This document shows positions 51,301-59,408 of a DNA stretch of 64,000 nt, piece after piece. Source of the stretch: Acidimicrobiales bacterium (GTDB lineage: Bacteria; Actinomycetota; Acidimicrobiia; Acidimicrobiales; CADCSY01); the NCBI GenBank assembly GCA_035512495.1, contig DATKDW010000062.1, positions 114,957-178,956 on the forward strand. The letters run 5' to 3'. The notes beneath the pieces are model-generated. The model did not search any database, was not told where the DNA came from, and saw only the letters and a program-made list of their open reading frames with translations. Every line of letters begins with the position of its first letter. Position 1 is the stretch's first letter. A program made the translations under genes and the position numbers.

Positions 51301-52971
51301 ATGGCGGCGACGGCCACGGGCACCAAGCTCACACACCGCCAGGTGCTGGTGGTGCTGAGCGGCCTTCTCCTCGGCATGTTCCTCGCAGCGATCGACCAGA
51401 CGATGGTCTCCACCGCTCTCCCGGTGATCGTGGGCGACCTCGGCAGCCTCGACCAGCTCTCGTGGGTGGTCACCGCCTACCTGCTCACCGCCACCGTGTC
51501 GGTGCCGCTCTGGGGAAGGATCAGCGACCAGTTCGGGCGCAGGATCGTGTTCCAGGCGGCCATCGCCGTCTACCTCGTCGGCTCCATCCTCTGCGGCGCC
51601 GCCCAGGACCTGAACCAGCTGGTGGCGTTCCGCGGCCTCCAGGGCATCGGCGGTGGCGGGCTGATGAGCATGGCGTTCATCATCATCGGCGACATCCTCT
51701 CGCCGCGCGAGCGGGGCCGCTACATCGGCTACTTCACCGCCACCTGGGCCTTCGCCAGCGTGGCCGGCCCCCTGCTCGGGGGCTTCCTCGTCGACAACTC
51801 GTCCTGGCGCTGGATCTTCTTCGCCAAGGTGCCCTTCGGCATCGCCGCCCTGATCGTCACCAGCCGGGTCCTGCGGCTCCCCTTCCCGCAGCGGCGCCAG
51901 CGCATCGACCTCATCGGCGCCGGCCTCCTGGTCACGGCCATGTCGAGCCTGCTCCTCGCCGCCAGCTGGGGAGGCAACCAGCACCCGTGGGCCTCGTCGA
52001 CGATCATCGGCCTCGCGGTCGGCGGCACGACCCTCACCGTCGCGTTCCTCTGGTGGGAGCAGCGGGTGGACGAGCCCATCGTCCCCCTCCGGCTGTTCCG
52101 CAACCCGGTCTTCAGCGTCTGCGCCGGCCTGAACTTCCTCATCGGAGCCGCCATGTTCGGAGGCATCGTCTTCATGCCGCTGTTCCTCCAGGTCGTCGGC
52201 GGCCTCTCGGCGACCGCGTCGGGCATGTTCATGGTGCCGATGATGGCGGGGGTGACCCTCGCGTCGATCGCCTCGGGGCGACTCATCACCCGTACCGGCC
52301 GCTACAAGGCCTGGCCGGTGCTCGGGACCGGGCTCGTCACCGTCGCCCTGGCCCTCCTGTCGCTCCTCGACACCGGTGTCACCGGCCCCCAGGTGGTCCC
52401 GATCATCGTCCTCATGGGCCTCGGCGTCGGCATGGTCATGCCCGTGGTCACCATCGCCGTGCAGAACGCCATCGACCACGCCGACATGGGCGTGGCCACC
52501 TCCGGCGTCACGTTCTTCCGGTCGCTCGGCGGGGCCATCGGCGTCGCCGGCCTCGGGGCGGTGTTCGCCTCCAGGCTCCACAGCCAGCTGGCCCGGCGCC
52601 TCCCGGCCGACACGCTCGCCGGCCTCGACGTCGACGACGTCGCCAACAGCCCCGAGGCCATCCGCGCCCTGCCCGTCGAGATCGCCGAGCCGGTGATCGC
52701 CGCCGTGTCGAGCGCCGTCACGACCACCTTCATGGTCGCGGCTCCGCTCGCCTTCGTCGGCTTCCTCGTCGCCATCTTCCTCCGCGAGCTGCCCCTGCGC
52801 GACACCGCCTACGTCGGGGCCGCCGAGGAGGAGCCGGCCGGCCTGGGCATGCCCGCTCCGGCGGTCGCCCCCGGGGTGGCCACCGCCGCCGGTCGACGTC
52901 GGGCCGCCCGCCCCACCGGTGTCGGCACCGACGGCAAGCAGGACCCTCAGCACCCGGTACGGTCTCACTGA
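51301..52971 (+). CDS. MFS drug:H+ antiporter, DHA2 family (EmrB/QacA-like)
   Basis: A 556-residue protein with about 14 TM helices. It has motif D1 (LLLGMFLAAIDQTMVSTALP), motif A (GRISDQFGRRIVF) and motif C-like SVAGPLLGGFLVD, the DHA2 exporter signature. It likely exports toxic hydrophobic compounds under control of the divergent MarR protein. The C-terminal 60 residues are polar and cytoplasmic. ATG 51301 follows GGAGGAGCTGGG. Confidence 0.93.
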   Translation: MAATATGTKLTHRQVLVVLSGLLLGMFLAAIDQTMVSTALPVIVGDLGSLDQLSWVVTAYLLTATVSVPLWGRISDQFGRRIVFQAAIAVYLVGSILCGAAQDLNQLVAFRGLQGIGGGGLMSMAFIIIGDILSPRERGRYIGYFTATWAFASVAGPLLGGFLVDNSSWRWIFFAKVPFGIAALIVTSRVLRLPFPQRRQRIDLIGAGLLVTAMSSLLLAASWGGNQHPWASSTIIGLAVGGTTLTVAFLWWEQRVDEPIVPLRLFRNPVFSVCAGLNFLIGAAMFGGIVFMPLFLQVVGGLSATASGMFMVPMMAGVTLASIASGRLITRTGRYKAWPVLGTGLVTVALALLSLLDTGVTGPQVVPIIVLMGLGVGMVMPVVTIAVQNAIDHADMGVATSGVTFFRSLGGAIGVAGLGAVFASRLHSQLARRLPADTLAGLDVDDVANSPEAIRALPVEIAEPVIAAVSSAVTTTFMVAAPLAFVGFLVAIFLRELPLRDTAYVGAAEEEPAGLGMPAPAVAPGVATAAGRRRAARPTGVGTDGKQDPQHPVRSH

Positions 52972-53012
52972 CGATCCCGTCACCGACGGACCCGAGGCAG
53001 GGAGAGGCGCAC

Positions 53013-53864
53013 ATGGACGAGCTCACAGGGCGGACCGCGGTCATCACCGGCGCAGCGAGCGGGATGGGCCGGGCCTTCGCCGACCGCTTCTCCGCCGCCG
53101 GGATGAACCTCGTCCTCGCCGACATCGAGCAGGCGCCCCTCGACGATGCCGTCGCCGAGCTCTCCGGCTCAGGCGCCCAGGTCATCGGGGTGCGCACCGA
53201 CGTGTCCGACGGCGACCAGGTCGACGCCCTCGCCGCCGCCGCCTTCGAGCGCTTCGAGACCGTCAACGTGGTGTGCAACAACGCCGGGGTGGCTGCGGGT
53301 GGCCGCATCGCCGACCTCGCCGTGGCCGACTGGGAGTGGGTGCTCGGCGTGAACGTGTGGGGCGTGGTCCACGGCCTGCGGGCGTTCCTCCCCCACCTCA
53401 TCGCCCACGGCGACGGCCACGTGGTGAACACCGCCTCGGTGGCCGGTCACACCTCGCCGCCCGGGATGGCCCCCTACAACGCCTCCAAGCACGCGGTGGT
53501 GACGATCTCCGAGACGCTCTACAACGAGCTCACCGCCGACGGCTCCACGGTCGGGGTCACCGTGCTGTGCCCCGGGCTGGTGTCGACGCGGATCATGGAG
53601 TCCGACCGCAACCGCCCCGAGCAGCTGCCCAAGGCCGGGATCGAGCTCTCGCCCGAGGACGAGCTGCGCAGGGCCGCCATCACCGAGCTGTTCGCGGCGG
53701 CCAAGCCGCCGGCCGAGGTGGCCGACCTCGTCCACGACGCCATCCTCGCCAAGCAGCTCTACCTCTTCACCGACGACGTGTTCCTCGAGAGCATCCGCAC
53801 CCGTCACGAGTGCATCCAGCACATGCGCAACCCCGACGCCTCCACCGCCGGCCTCTTCGACTGA
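53013..53864 (+). CDS. Short-chain dehydrogenase/reductase
   Basis: A 283-residue SDR with TGAASGMG (cofactor), CNNAG, catalytic Ser in TASVAG and YNASK. The Asp in VLADIE after strand 2 suggests NAD preference. The C-terminus extends past the catalytic core with FLESIRTRHECIQHM. Start ATG 53013 has GGGAGAGG upstream. It is 41 bp after the exporter and could share its transcript and MarR control. Confidence 0.9.
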   Translation: MDELTGRTAVITGAASGMGRAFADRFSAAGMNLVLADIEQAPLDDAVAELSGSGAQVIGVRTDVSDGDQVDALAAAAFERFETVNVVCNNAGVAAGGRIADLAVADWEWVLGVNVWGVVHGLRAFLPHLIAHGDGHVVNTASVAGHTSPPGMAPYNASKHAVVTISETLYNELTADGSTVGVTVLCPGLVSTRIMESDRNRPEQLPKAGIELSPEDELRRAAITELFAAAKPPAEVADLVHDAILAKQLYLFTDDVFLESIRTRHECIQHMRNPDASTAGLFD

Positions 53865-53908
53865 AGAGGGGCAGGCCGTCGTCGCGATCCGGCCGCCCGG
53901 CCCGATGC

Positions 53909-54043
53909 TCAGGTGCCGGACTCCGCCGGCTGGAAGAAGCGGAGCACCTCGGCGTCGACGAGCTGCTGGCCGGACGCCCACAGCCGCTCGAAGCGGCGGC
54001 GGTAGGGGCCGGTGAGCCAGAAGGTGAGTCGTCGGACAGGCAT
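53909..54043 (-). CDS. 44-residue small ORF, function unknown
   Basis: ATG 54043 to TGA 53909 encodes MPVRRLTFWLTGPYRRRFER followed by LWASGQQLVDAEVLRFFQPAESGT. Nearly all codons end in G or C as in neighbouring true genes, and the product looks like an amphipathic helix-rich basic peptide. No Shine-Dalgarno is seen. It fills most of the 252-bp gap between the SDR and phosphoribosyltransferase genes. Confidence 0.45.
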   Translation of the reverse strand: MPVRRLTFWLTGPYRRRFERLWASGQQLVDAEVLRFFQPAESGT

Positions 54044-54116
54044 GGTCTAGAGATCGGCCAGGAAGGGGCGCAGCCTTGAGGGCTTCGTCGCTGTTCCGTG
54101 CTCCGTCACCCCGCCC

Positions 54117-54824
54117 CTACGGCGCGAGGGGCTGCGCCGGGGGATCGCCGCCGCCAGCAGCACCGTCGCCCGTGCCCGCCGACGCGGCCTCGGCGGCCCG
54201 TTCGAGACAGTCGACGACCTCCTGATCCGAGGTCTGGGAGAAGTCCTCGTAGAACCGCCCGATGGCGGAGAACCGCTCCGGGGTCTCCAGCGCGATCAGC
54301 TCGTCGGCGTCGCCTCCCAGGCGCTCGGTCCACCCCGGTGGGGCCACCGGCACAGCCAGGACCACCCGGGCCGCTCCATGGGCGCGGGCGACCTGGCAGG
54401 CAGCCCGTGCGGTCGACCCGGTGGCGATGCCGTCATCGACGATCACCGCCGTGCGCCCCTGCAGCGGGACGCGGACCCGGTCACCGCGGAACCGGCGGGC
54501 CCGGCGCGCGAGCTCGATCCGCTCGCGCTCCTCCACCCCAGCCAGCTCCGCCTCGGAGACACCGGCGACGCGCACCACCTCGTCGTTGATGACCCGCACG
54601 CCGTCCTCACCGATCGCCCCCATTCCCAGCTCGGGCTGGGACGGCACACCGAGCTTTCGGACCACGATCACATCCAGCGGCGCATCCAGGAACCGGGCGA
54701 CCTCGAACGCCACCGGCACCCCACCCCGTGGGAGACCGAGCACCACCACCGGCTGGCCCCGGAGCTGCTCCAACCGGGGAGCCAGGCGCCGCCCCGCATC
54801 CACACGATCGACGAACCAGACCAT
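54117..54824 (-). CDS. Phosphoribosyltransferase-domain protein
   Basis: A 235-residue type I PRTase-fold protein with VLGLPRGGVPVAFEVA, VIVRKLGVP-like segment and the PRPP loop VIVDDGIATGSTARAA. This resembles the predicted phosphoribosyltransferases often fused or linked to dienelactone hydrolase-like or erythromycin-esterase proteins. The substrate is unknown. ATG 54824 has AGGGAGG at about 5 nt; the longer frame is not conserved. Confidence 0.88.
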   Translation of the reverse strand: MVWFVDRVDAGRRLAPRLEQLRGQPVVVLGLPRGGVPVAFEVARFLDAPLDVIVVRKLGVPSQPELGMGAIGEDGVRVINDEVVRVAGVSEAELAGVEERERIELARRARRFRGDRVRVPLQGRTAVIVDDGIATGSTARAACQVARAHGAARVVLAVPVAPPGWTERLGGDADELIALETPERFSAIGRFYEDFSQTSDQEVVDCLERAAEAASAGTGDGAAGGGDPPAQPLAP

Positions 54825-54987
54825 GAGCCTCCCTTTCGGTGCCGGCCCCAGCCTCCCGCAGCGGCGCCGCCACGACCAGGGCCGATGGTCCCGCCGGGTC
54901 GGCAACGCCGCAGGCACGGAGCCGTCCACGCCGTCGCCGCCCGAGTGCCCGGTAACGTCGTGACCGAAACATGACGAAGGGGGATGC

Positions 54988-56679
54988 GTGGCGATCTATG
55001 ACCTGGTGATCCGAGGTGGGACGCTGGCCGACGGCACTGGCGGCCCGCTGCGCAGCGGCGACGTCGGCGTGCGCGACGGGCGCATCGTCGCCGTGGGCGA
55101 GGTCGACGGCGACGCCACCCGCACCATCGACGCCGACGGCGCGCTCGTGGCGCCCGGCTTCGTCGACATCCACACCCACTACGACGGCCAGGCCACGTGG
55201 GACTCGGCACTCGCCCCGTCTTCGTGGCACGGCGTCACCACCGTGGTCGCCGGGAACTGCGGCGTCGGATTCGCACCGGTGCGGCCCTCGGACCACCAGC
55301 GCCTCATCGAGCTCATGGAGGGCGTCGAGGACATCCCCGGCGCCGCGCTGCACGAGGGGCTCTCCTGGGACTGGCAGACCTTCGGCGAATACATGGACGC
55401 CGTCGAGCGGGTCCCCCACGACATCGACATCGGCCTGCAGCTCCCCCACGGCGCCCTGCGCCTGCACGTGATGGGCGAGCGGGGCGCTGACCGCGAGCCG
55501 GCCACCGGCGACGACATCGCCGAGATGGCCGAGATCGCCCGACAGGCGGTGCTCGACGGGGCGTTGGGCTTCACCACCTCGCGCACCATGAACCACCGGA
55601 CCAGCACGGGCGACTACACCCCGACCCTCACCGCCGAGGCCGACGAGCTCGTCGGCATCGCCTCCGGCCTCGGTGCCGCCGGCCGCGGGGTCCTCCAGGT
55701 CGTGTCCGACTACCGCGACGTCGACGCCGAGTTCGCCATCTTCCGGCGGATGGCCGAGGAGTCCGGACGGCCGCTGTCGACCTCGCTCGCCCAGTCGTCG
55801 ATGGCCCCGTCCATGTACCGGCGGGTGCTCGAGCTCCTCGCCGAGGCCAACGCCGACGGTGTCCCCATGCGGGCCCAGGTGGCGGCGCGGGCGGTCGGGA
55901 TCCTCCTCGGCCTGCAGTGCACCTGGAACCCGTTCCTCCGCAACCCCGTGTACCAGGAGATCGCTGGTCTGCCCGTCGCCGAGCGGGCTCAGGCGATGGG
56001 CGACCCCGCCTTCAAGGCCCGCCTGCTCGAGGTCGACCGGCCCCACCCCTCCTACGGCGAGATGTTCGAGCTCGGCGACCCCCCCGACTACGAGCCGGAC
56101 CCGTCGTCGTCGATCGCAGCGCGCGCGGCCCGCGACGGCCGCCAGGCCAACGAGTACGCCTACGAGATCATCCGGCGCGACGAGGGGCGGGCGTTCCTCT
56201 ACCAGCCGTTCCTCAACTGGGCCGACGGCAACCTCGACGCCGTCGGCGAGATGCTCGCCGACCCCAACGCCGTGCCCGGGCTCTCTGACGGCGGCGCCCA
56301 CGTGGGCACCATCTGCGACGGCAGCTTCCCCACCACGCTGCTCACGCTGTGGGGACGCGACCGCGACCGGGGCCAGCTCGGCCTGCCGCTGCTCGTGGCG
56401 CGCCAGTGCCGCGACACCGCCGCCACGGTCGGCCTCCACGACCGCGGGGTGCTGGCACCCGGCTACCGGGCCGACATCAACGTCATCGACCACGAGCGGC
56501 TCACGATGCGAGCACCGGAGATGCACTTCGACCTGCCCGCCGGGGGCAAGCGCCTGCTCCAGCGGGCCGAAGGCTACCTGCACACCATCGTGGCCGGCGA
56601 GGGCGTCTACGAGGACGGCGAGGCCACCGGCGCCCGGCCCGGACGGCTGGTCCGGGGGCCCCAGGAGGCGAGTCGATGA
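54988..56679 (+). CDS. N-acyl-D-amino-acid deacylase family amidohydrolase
   Basis: A 563-residue amidohydrolase with the metal-binding VDIHTHYDGQATWD, the GNCGVGFAPVRP loop (metal-ligand Cys of D-aminoacylases), a C-terminal SDGGAHVGTICDG and PGYRADINVID. The fold and motifs fit D-aminoacylase/dihydroorotase-like subfamily enzymes that cleave N-acyl groups. It overlaps the PhyH gene as ATGA, so the two act on one pathway by inference. Start GTG 54988 after GGGGGATGC. Confidence 0.9.
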   Translation: MAIYDLVIRGGTLADGTGGPLRSGDVGVRDGRIVAVGEVDGDATRTIDADGALVAPGFVDIHTHYDGQATWDSALAPSSWHGVTTVVAGNCGVGFAPVRPSDHQRLIELMEGVEDIPGAALHEGLSWDWQTFGEYMDAVERVPHDIDIGLQLPHGALRLHVMGERGADREPATGDDIAEMAEIARQAVLDGALGFTTSRTMNHRTSTGDYTPTLTAEADELVGIASGLGAAGRGVLQVVSDYRDVDAEFAIFRRMAEESGRPLSTSLAQSSMAPSMYRRVLELLAEANADGVPMRAQVAARAVGILLGLQCTWNPFLRNPVYQEIAGLPVAERAQAMGDPAFKARLLEVDRPHPSYGEMFELGDPPDYEPDPSSSIAARAARDGRQANEYAYEIIRRDEGRAFLYQPFLNWADGNLDAVGEMLADPNAVPGLSDGGAHVGTICDGSFPTTLLTLWGRDRDRGQLGLPLLVARQCRDTAATVGLHDRGVLAPGYRADINVIDHERLTMRAPEMHFDLPAGGKRLLQRAEGYLHTIVAGEGVYEDGEATGARPGRLVRGPQEASR

Positions 56680-57506
56680 GCGAGGTCACCACCTCAGGGC
56701 TCACCACCGAGGACGTCGCCCGCCACGTCGAGCGGGTGGCGACCGACGGCTACACCATCGTCGAGGACGCCATCGAGGCCGACCTCATCGACGCCCTGGC
56801 CGACGACCTCGCCCGCCTCGAGCACGACCTGTCGGTGGTGCCGGCCGGCAACCCGTTCGAAGGCGCCCAGACCTGGCGCATCTACAACCTGTTGGTGCAC
56901 GGCGAGCTCTACGAGCGGATCCCCGTGCACCCGAGCGTGCTGCCGGTGGTCGAGGGCGTGCTCGACCCGGGCTGCCTGGTGTCGTCGCTGTCGTCCATCG
57001 CCATCGGCCCGGGCGAGACCCCTCAGCCCATCCACGCCGACGACCAGCTGCTGCCCCTGCCCAAGCCGCACCCGCCCACGGTCTGCAACTCGATGTGGGC
57101 CATCACCGACTTCACCGAGGCCAACGGCGCGACCCGCCTCATACCGGGGACCCACCTCTCGGACCGCTCTCCCGACTTCGGGACCCACTACGAGTCGATC
57201 CCGGCGGAGATGCCCAAGGGCTCCGTGCTCATCTGGCACGGCAGCCTGTGGCACGGTGGCGGCGCCAACCAGACCGACCAGCGCCGAGTGGGCATCGCCA
57301 TGAACTACTGCGCGGGGTGGATCCGCCAGCAGGAGAACCAGCAGCTGGGCATCCCCGCCGACATCGCCCGGGGCTTCTCCCCCCGGCTGCAGGAGCTGGT
57401 GGGCTACGGGATCTACTCCGGCCTCATCGGCCACATCGACAAGCGCAACCCGGCAGAGCTCCTCCGGGAGGACGCCACCAGCAGCCTCGTCTGGGATCGC
57501 TCGTAG
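56676..57506 (+). CDS. Phytanoyl-CoA dioxygenase (PhyH) family oxygenase
   Basis: A 276-residue 2-oxoglutarate/Fe(II) oxygenase-fold protein with IHADDQLLPL supplying the HxD iron ligands, GATRLIPGTHL, and LWHGGGANQTDQRR with the distal His and the 2-oxoglutarate-binding Arg. It would hydroxylate a small hydrophobic or acyl substrate. Start ATG 56676 overlaps the deacylase stop. Its substrate and link to the deacylase are not known. Confidence 0.9.
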   Translation: MSEVTTSGLTTEDVARHVERVATDGYTIVEDAIEADLIDALADDLARLEHDLSVVPAGNPFEGAQTWRIYNLLVHGELYERIPVHPSVLPVVEGVLDPGCLVSSLSSIAIGPGETPQPIHADDQLLPLPKPHPPTVCNSMWAITDFTEANGATRLIPGTHLSDRSPDFGTHYESIPAEMPKGSVLIWHGSLWHGGGANQTDQRRVGIAMNYCAGWIRQQENQQLGIPADIARGFSPRLQELVGYGIYSGLIGHIDKRNPAELLREDATSSLVWDRS

Positions 57507-57513
57507 CGCAGCC

Positions 57514-58212
57514 TCAGCAACCGCCGCCCTTGGGGCGGTTGGGGATCGACGGGTCGACGACCTCGAGGTGCACGTGGGGCCACGACGGCTCGGCGGTGTG
57601 CTCGTCGACCTGCGACTCGAAGGGCAACACGGTGGCGCGAGGCGCCAGCACCGTCACCCCTGCCTCCACGCGGTCGCCCGATCGCACCACCACGCCGTTG
57701 ATGTGGAGCAGCTTGACCTCCCAGCCCGGGCGGGCGACAGGCTCGATCACCACGAAGTCGTCGCGGTGGTCGCAGTAGAGGACGTAGCCGCCGGCACGCA
57801 GGACTCGACCCGTCACGGGCGAGCGGATCTCGGACTCGGGGTCGACCACGATGTCGGCAGCCCCCCGTGGCGTCGTGTCGCGGTCGCGCGACTCCATCGT
57901 GATCGGCGCGACCGCGGTCGGCAGCGGGTCGAGCTCCTGGGCCCCGTCGTGGTTCGACTGGTGGAAGCCGACCCGCTCGACGCGCGCCGACGGGTGGTGG
58001 AGGACGACGTCGCCGACCACGGCGAACGGCGTCCAGGCCTGCTCGACGACCGACCGTGGAGCGGGCGCCGGCTCCGGCGCGGGAGCGGCGGCGGTCTCGA
58101 CCATCGGTGCAGCCCGCCCGAGGGTCGCGGTCTCCTCCACACCGCAGGCCGCAGCGAGGGCCGCCAGCCCAGCGAGGAGCGCGACGAGTCGTCGAGGGTG
58201 CCGCCGGTCCAT
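57514..58212 (-). CDS. LytM/M23-like lipoprotein, probably zinc-deficient
   Basis: A 232-residue protein with an N-terminal lipobox (LAALAAAC), a Pro/Ala-rich linker, and an M23-like beta fold. The HxH site reads WPHVHLEVVD. The first zinc site, normally HxGxD, reads RGAADIVVD with the His missing. It may therefore be a non-catalytic LytM protein acting as a regulator or binder, as EnvC/NlpD-type proteins do. Start ATG 58212. It converges with the PhyH gene. Confidence 0.75.
   Translation of the reverse strand: MDRRHPRRLVALLAGLAALAAACGVEETATLGRAAPMVETAAAPAPEPAPAPRSVVEQAWTPFAVVGDVVLHHPSARVERVGFHQSNHDGAQELDPLPTAVAPITMESRDRDTTPRGAADIVVDPESEIRSPVTGRVLRAGGYVLYCDHRDDFVVIEPVARPGWEVKLLHINGVVVRSGDRVEAGVTVLAPRATVLPFESQVDEHTAEPSWPHVHLEVVDPSIPNRPKGGGC
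57519..57540. terminator. Hairpin between convergent genes, candidate bidirectional terminator
   Basis: AACCGCC (57519-57525) and GGCGGTT (57534-57540) form a 7-bp stem with an 8-nt loop, 12 bp after the PhyH stop and overlapping the last codons of the opposing lipoprotein gene. No T-run follows on either strand, so termination efficiency is uncertain. Confidence 0.35.
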
Positions 58213-58358
58213 GCCCCGACGGTAGTGGCGGCCCCGCGCCGAACGCCCTCGGGCCTGCTAGGCCAAATGGCCCCACTGCGCCCGGAACGCGCCTCCACCC
58301 TTGCGCATCCGCGGGCGTCAGAGCACAGTCGCTGCATCGGGCTTCCGGAGGGTGCGAC

Positions 58359-59348
58359 ATGAGCAGCGTCGCGAACATGGTCAGCAGGACCGACGGCGCT
58401 GAGTGCTGGAGCACGGATCCATCGGCTGGTCCCAGCCTTCATGATCAGTGGCAGGCGATGGTCTCGGAGACGCATCTGCCGTGGAGGATCCTCTCGGTCG
58501 GTGGGGAGACCGGACTGCCGTTCCATGCGACCGCGGAGCGGCGGCGATTCGACGACCTCGCAGTGGTCGACTGCGTCTGCGACCCGTGTTCGGGCACACG
58601 CGGCAATGCTGAGATCGCGGCGACGGACGGCGAGTTCGCCGTCGTGCTCATCATCCGAAACGGGACCGAGACGGTGAGCCAGGGTGGCGCCGAAGCCAAT
58701 CTGAAGACCGGCGATGTCGTGGCCTGGGACAGCACCATGCCCGCCAAGTTCGCGGTGTGGGAGCGGCTGACGAAGCGCAGCCTGTTGATCCCCAGTGCCG
58801 CGCTGGACGAGGTCAACGCGCGCGCGTGGCTGCAGGCCGGCACGGTCCTGCACGGCGCATCGCCTGCGACGCAGCTCCTGACCGGTTACCTCGAGGCCAT
58901 CCGCTCCCTGGCGAACTTGGAGCCGGTCGCGGTCAGTGCCGCTCGAAACGCCACGCTGGAGCTGTTCGGCGGGGCGATGCGCAGCGAGGCTGGCGTGCCG
59001 TCGACAGCGATGGCACGCCCTGCTCTGCGTGCCGTCATCGAACGCTACATCGACCGGAACCTCCCCCACGGCGATGTGGGACTCGACACCATCGCCGCAG
59101 CGCACTGCGTGTCACGCCGCACCGTCAACCGCGCGTTCAGCGACGTCGGTCAGACGCTCGGAGAGGTGATTCGGGCCCGTCGTCTGGCTCGCGCTCGCTG
59201 CGACGTCGTCGACACCGACCTGCCCATCTCTGCGATCGCTCATCGCTGGGGGTTCTCTGACGGCAGCCACTTCTGCCACGCGTTCAAGGATCGCTACGGG
59301 AGCGCTCCAAGGGAGTACCGGCAGACGACTGGCGTCGGCGCTCCTTGA
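58359..59348 (+). CDS. AraC family transcriptional regulator
   Basis: A 329-residue protein with an N-terminal AraC_binding_2-type sensor (about residues 30-200) and a C-terminal double HTH: LDTIAAAHCVSRRTVNRAFSDVG and ISAIAHRWGFSDGSHFCHAFKDRYG followed by SAPREYR. This is the regulator class common before P450 or catabolic genes. It lies 60 bp upstream of the P450 in the same direction. GC3 is lower than in most neighbours, suggesting a different history. Start ATG 58359 with GGAGGGTGCGAC upstream. Confidence 0.93.
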   Translation: MSSVANMVSRTDGAECWSTDPSAGPSLHDQWQAMVSETHLPWRILSVGGETGLPFHATAERRRFDDLAVVDCVCDPCSGTRGNAEIAATDGEFAVVLIIRNGTETVSQGGAEANLKTGDVVAWDSTMPAKFAVWERLTKRSLLIPSAALDEVNARAWLQAGTVLHGASPATQLLTGYLEAIRSLANLEPVAVSAARNATLELFGGAMRSEAGVPSTAMARPALRAVIERYIDRNLPHGDVGLDTIAAAHCVSRRTVNRAFSDVGQTLGEVIRARRLARARCDVVDTDLPISAIAHRWGFSDGSHFCHAFKDRYGSAPREYRQTTGVGAP

Positions 59349-59408
59349 GACGGTGTAGCTCCTCGACGGGCCCCCGGGACGACGGTCCGATCGCCTAGGC
59401 TGACGACG

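Noticed and set aside
54825-54987. TAACGT (54953-54958) as promoter of the deacylase operon
   Set aside because: A -10-like hexamer exists but there is no convincing -35, so support is too weak.
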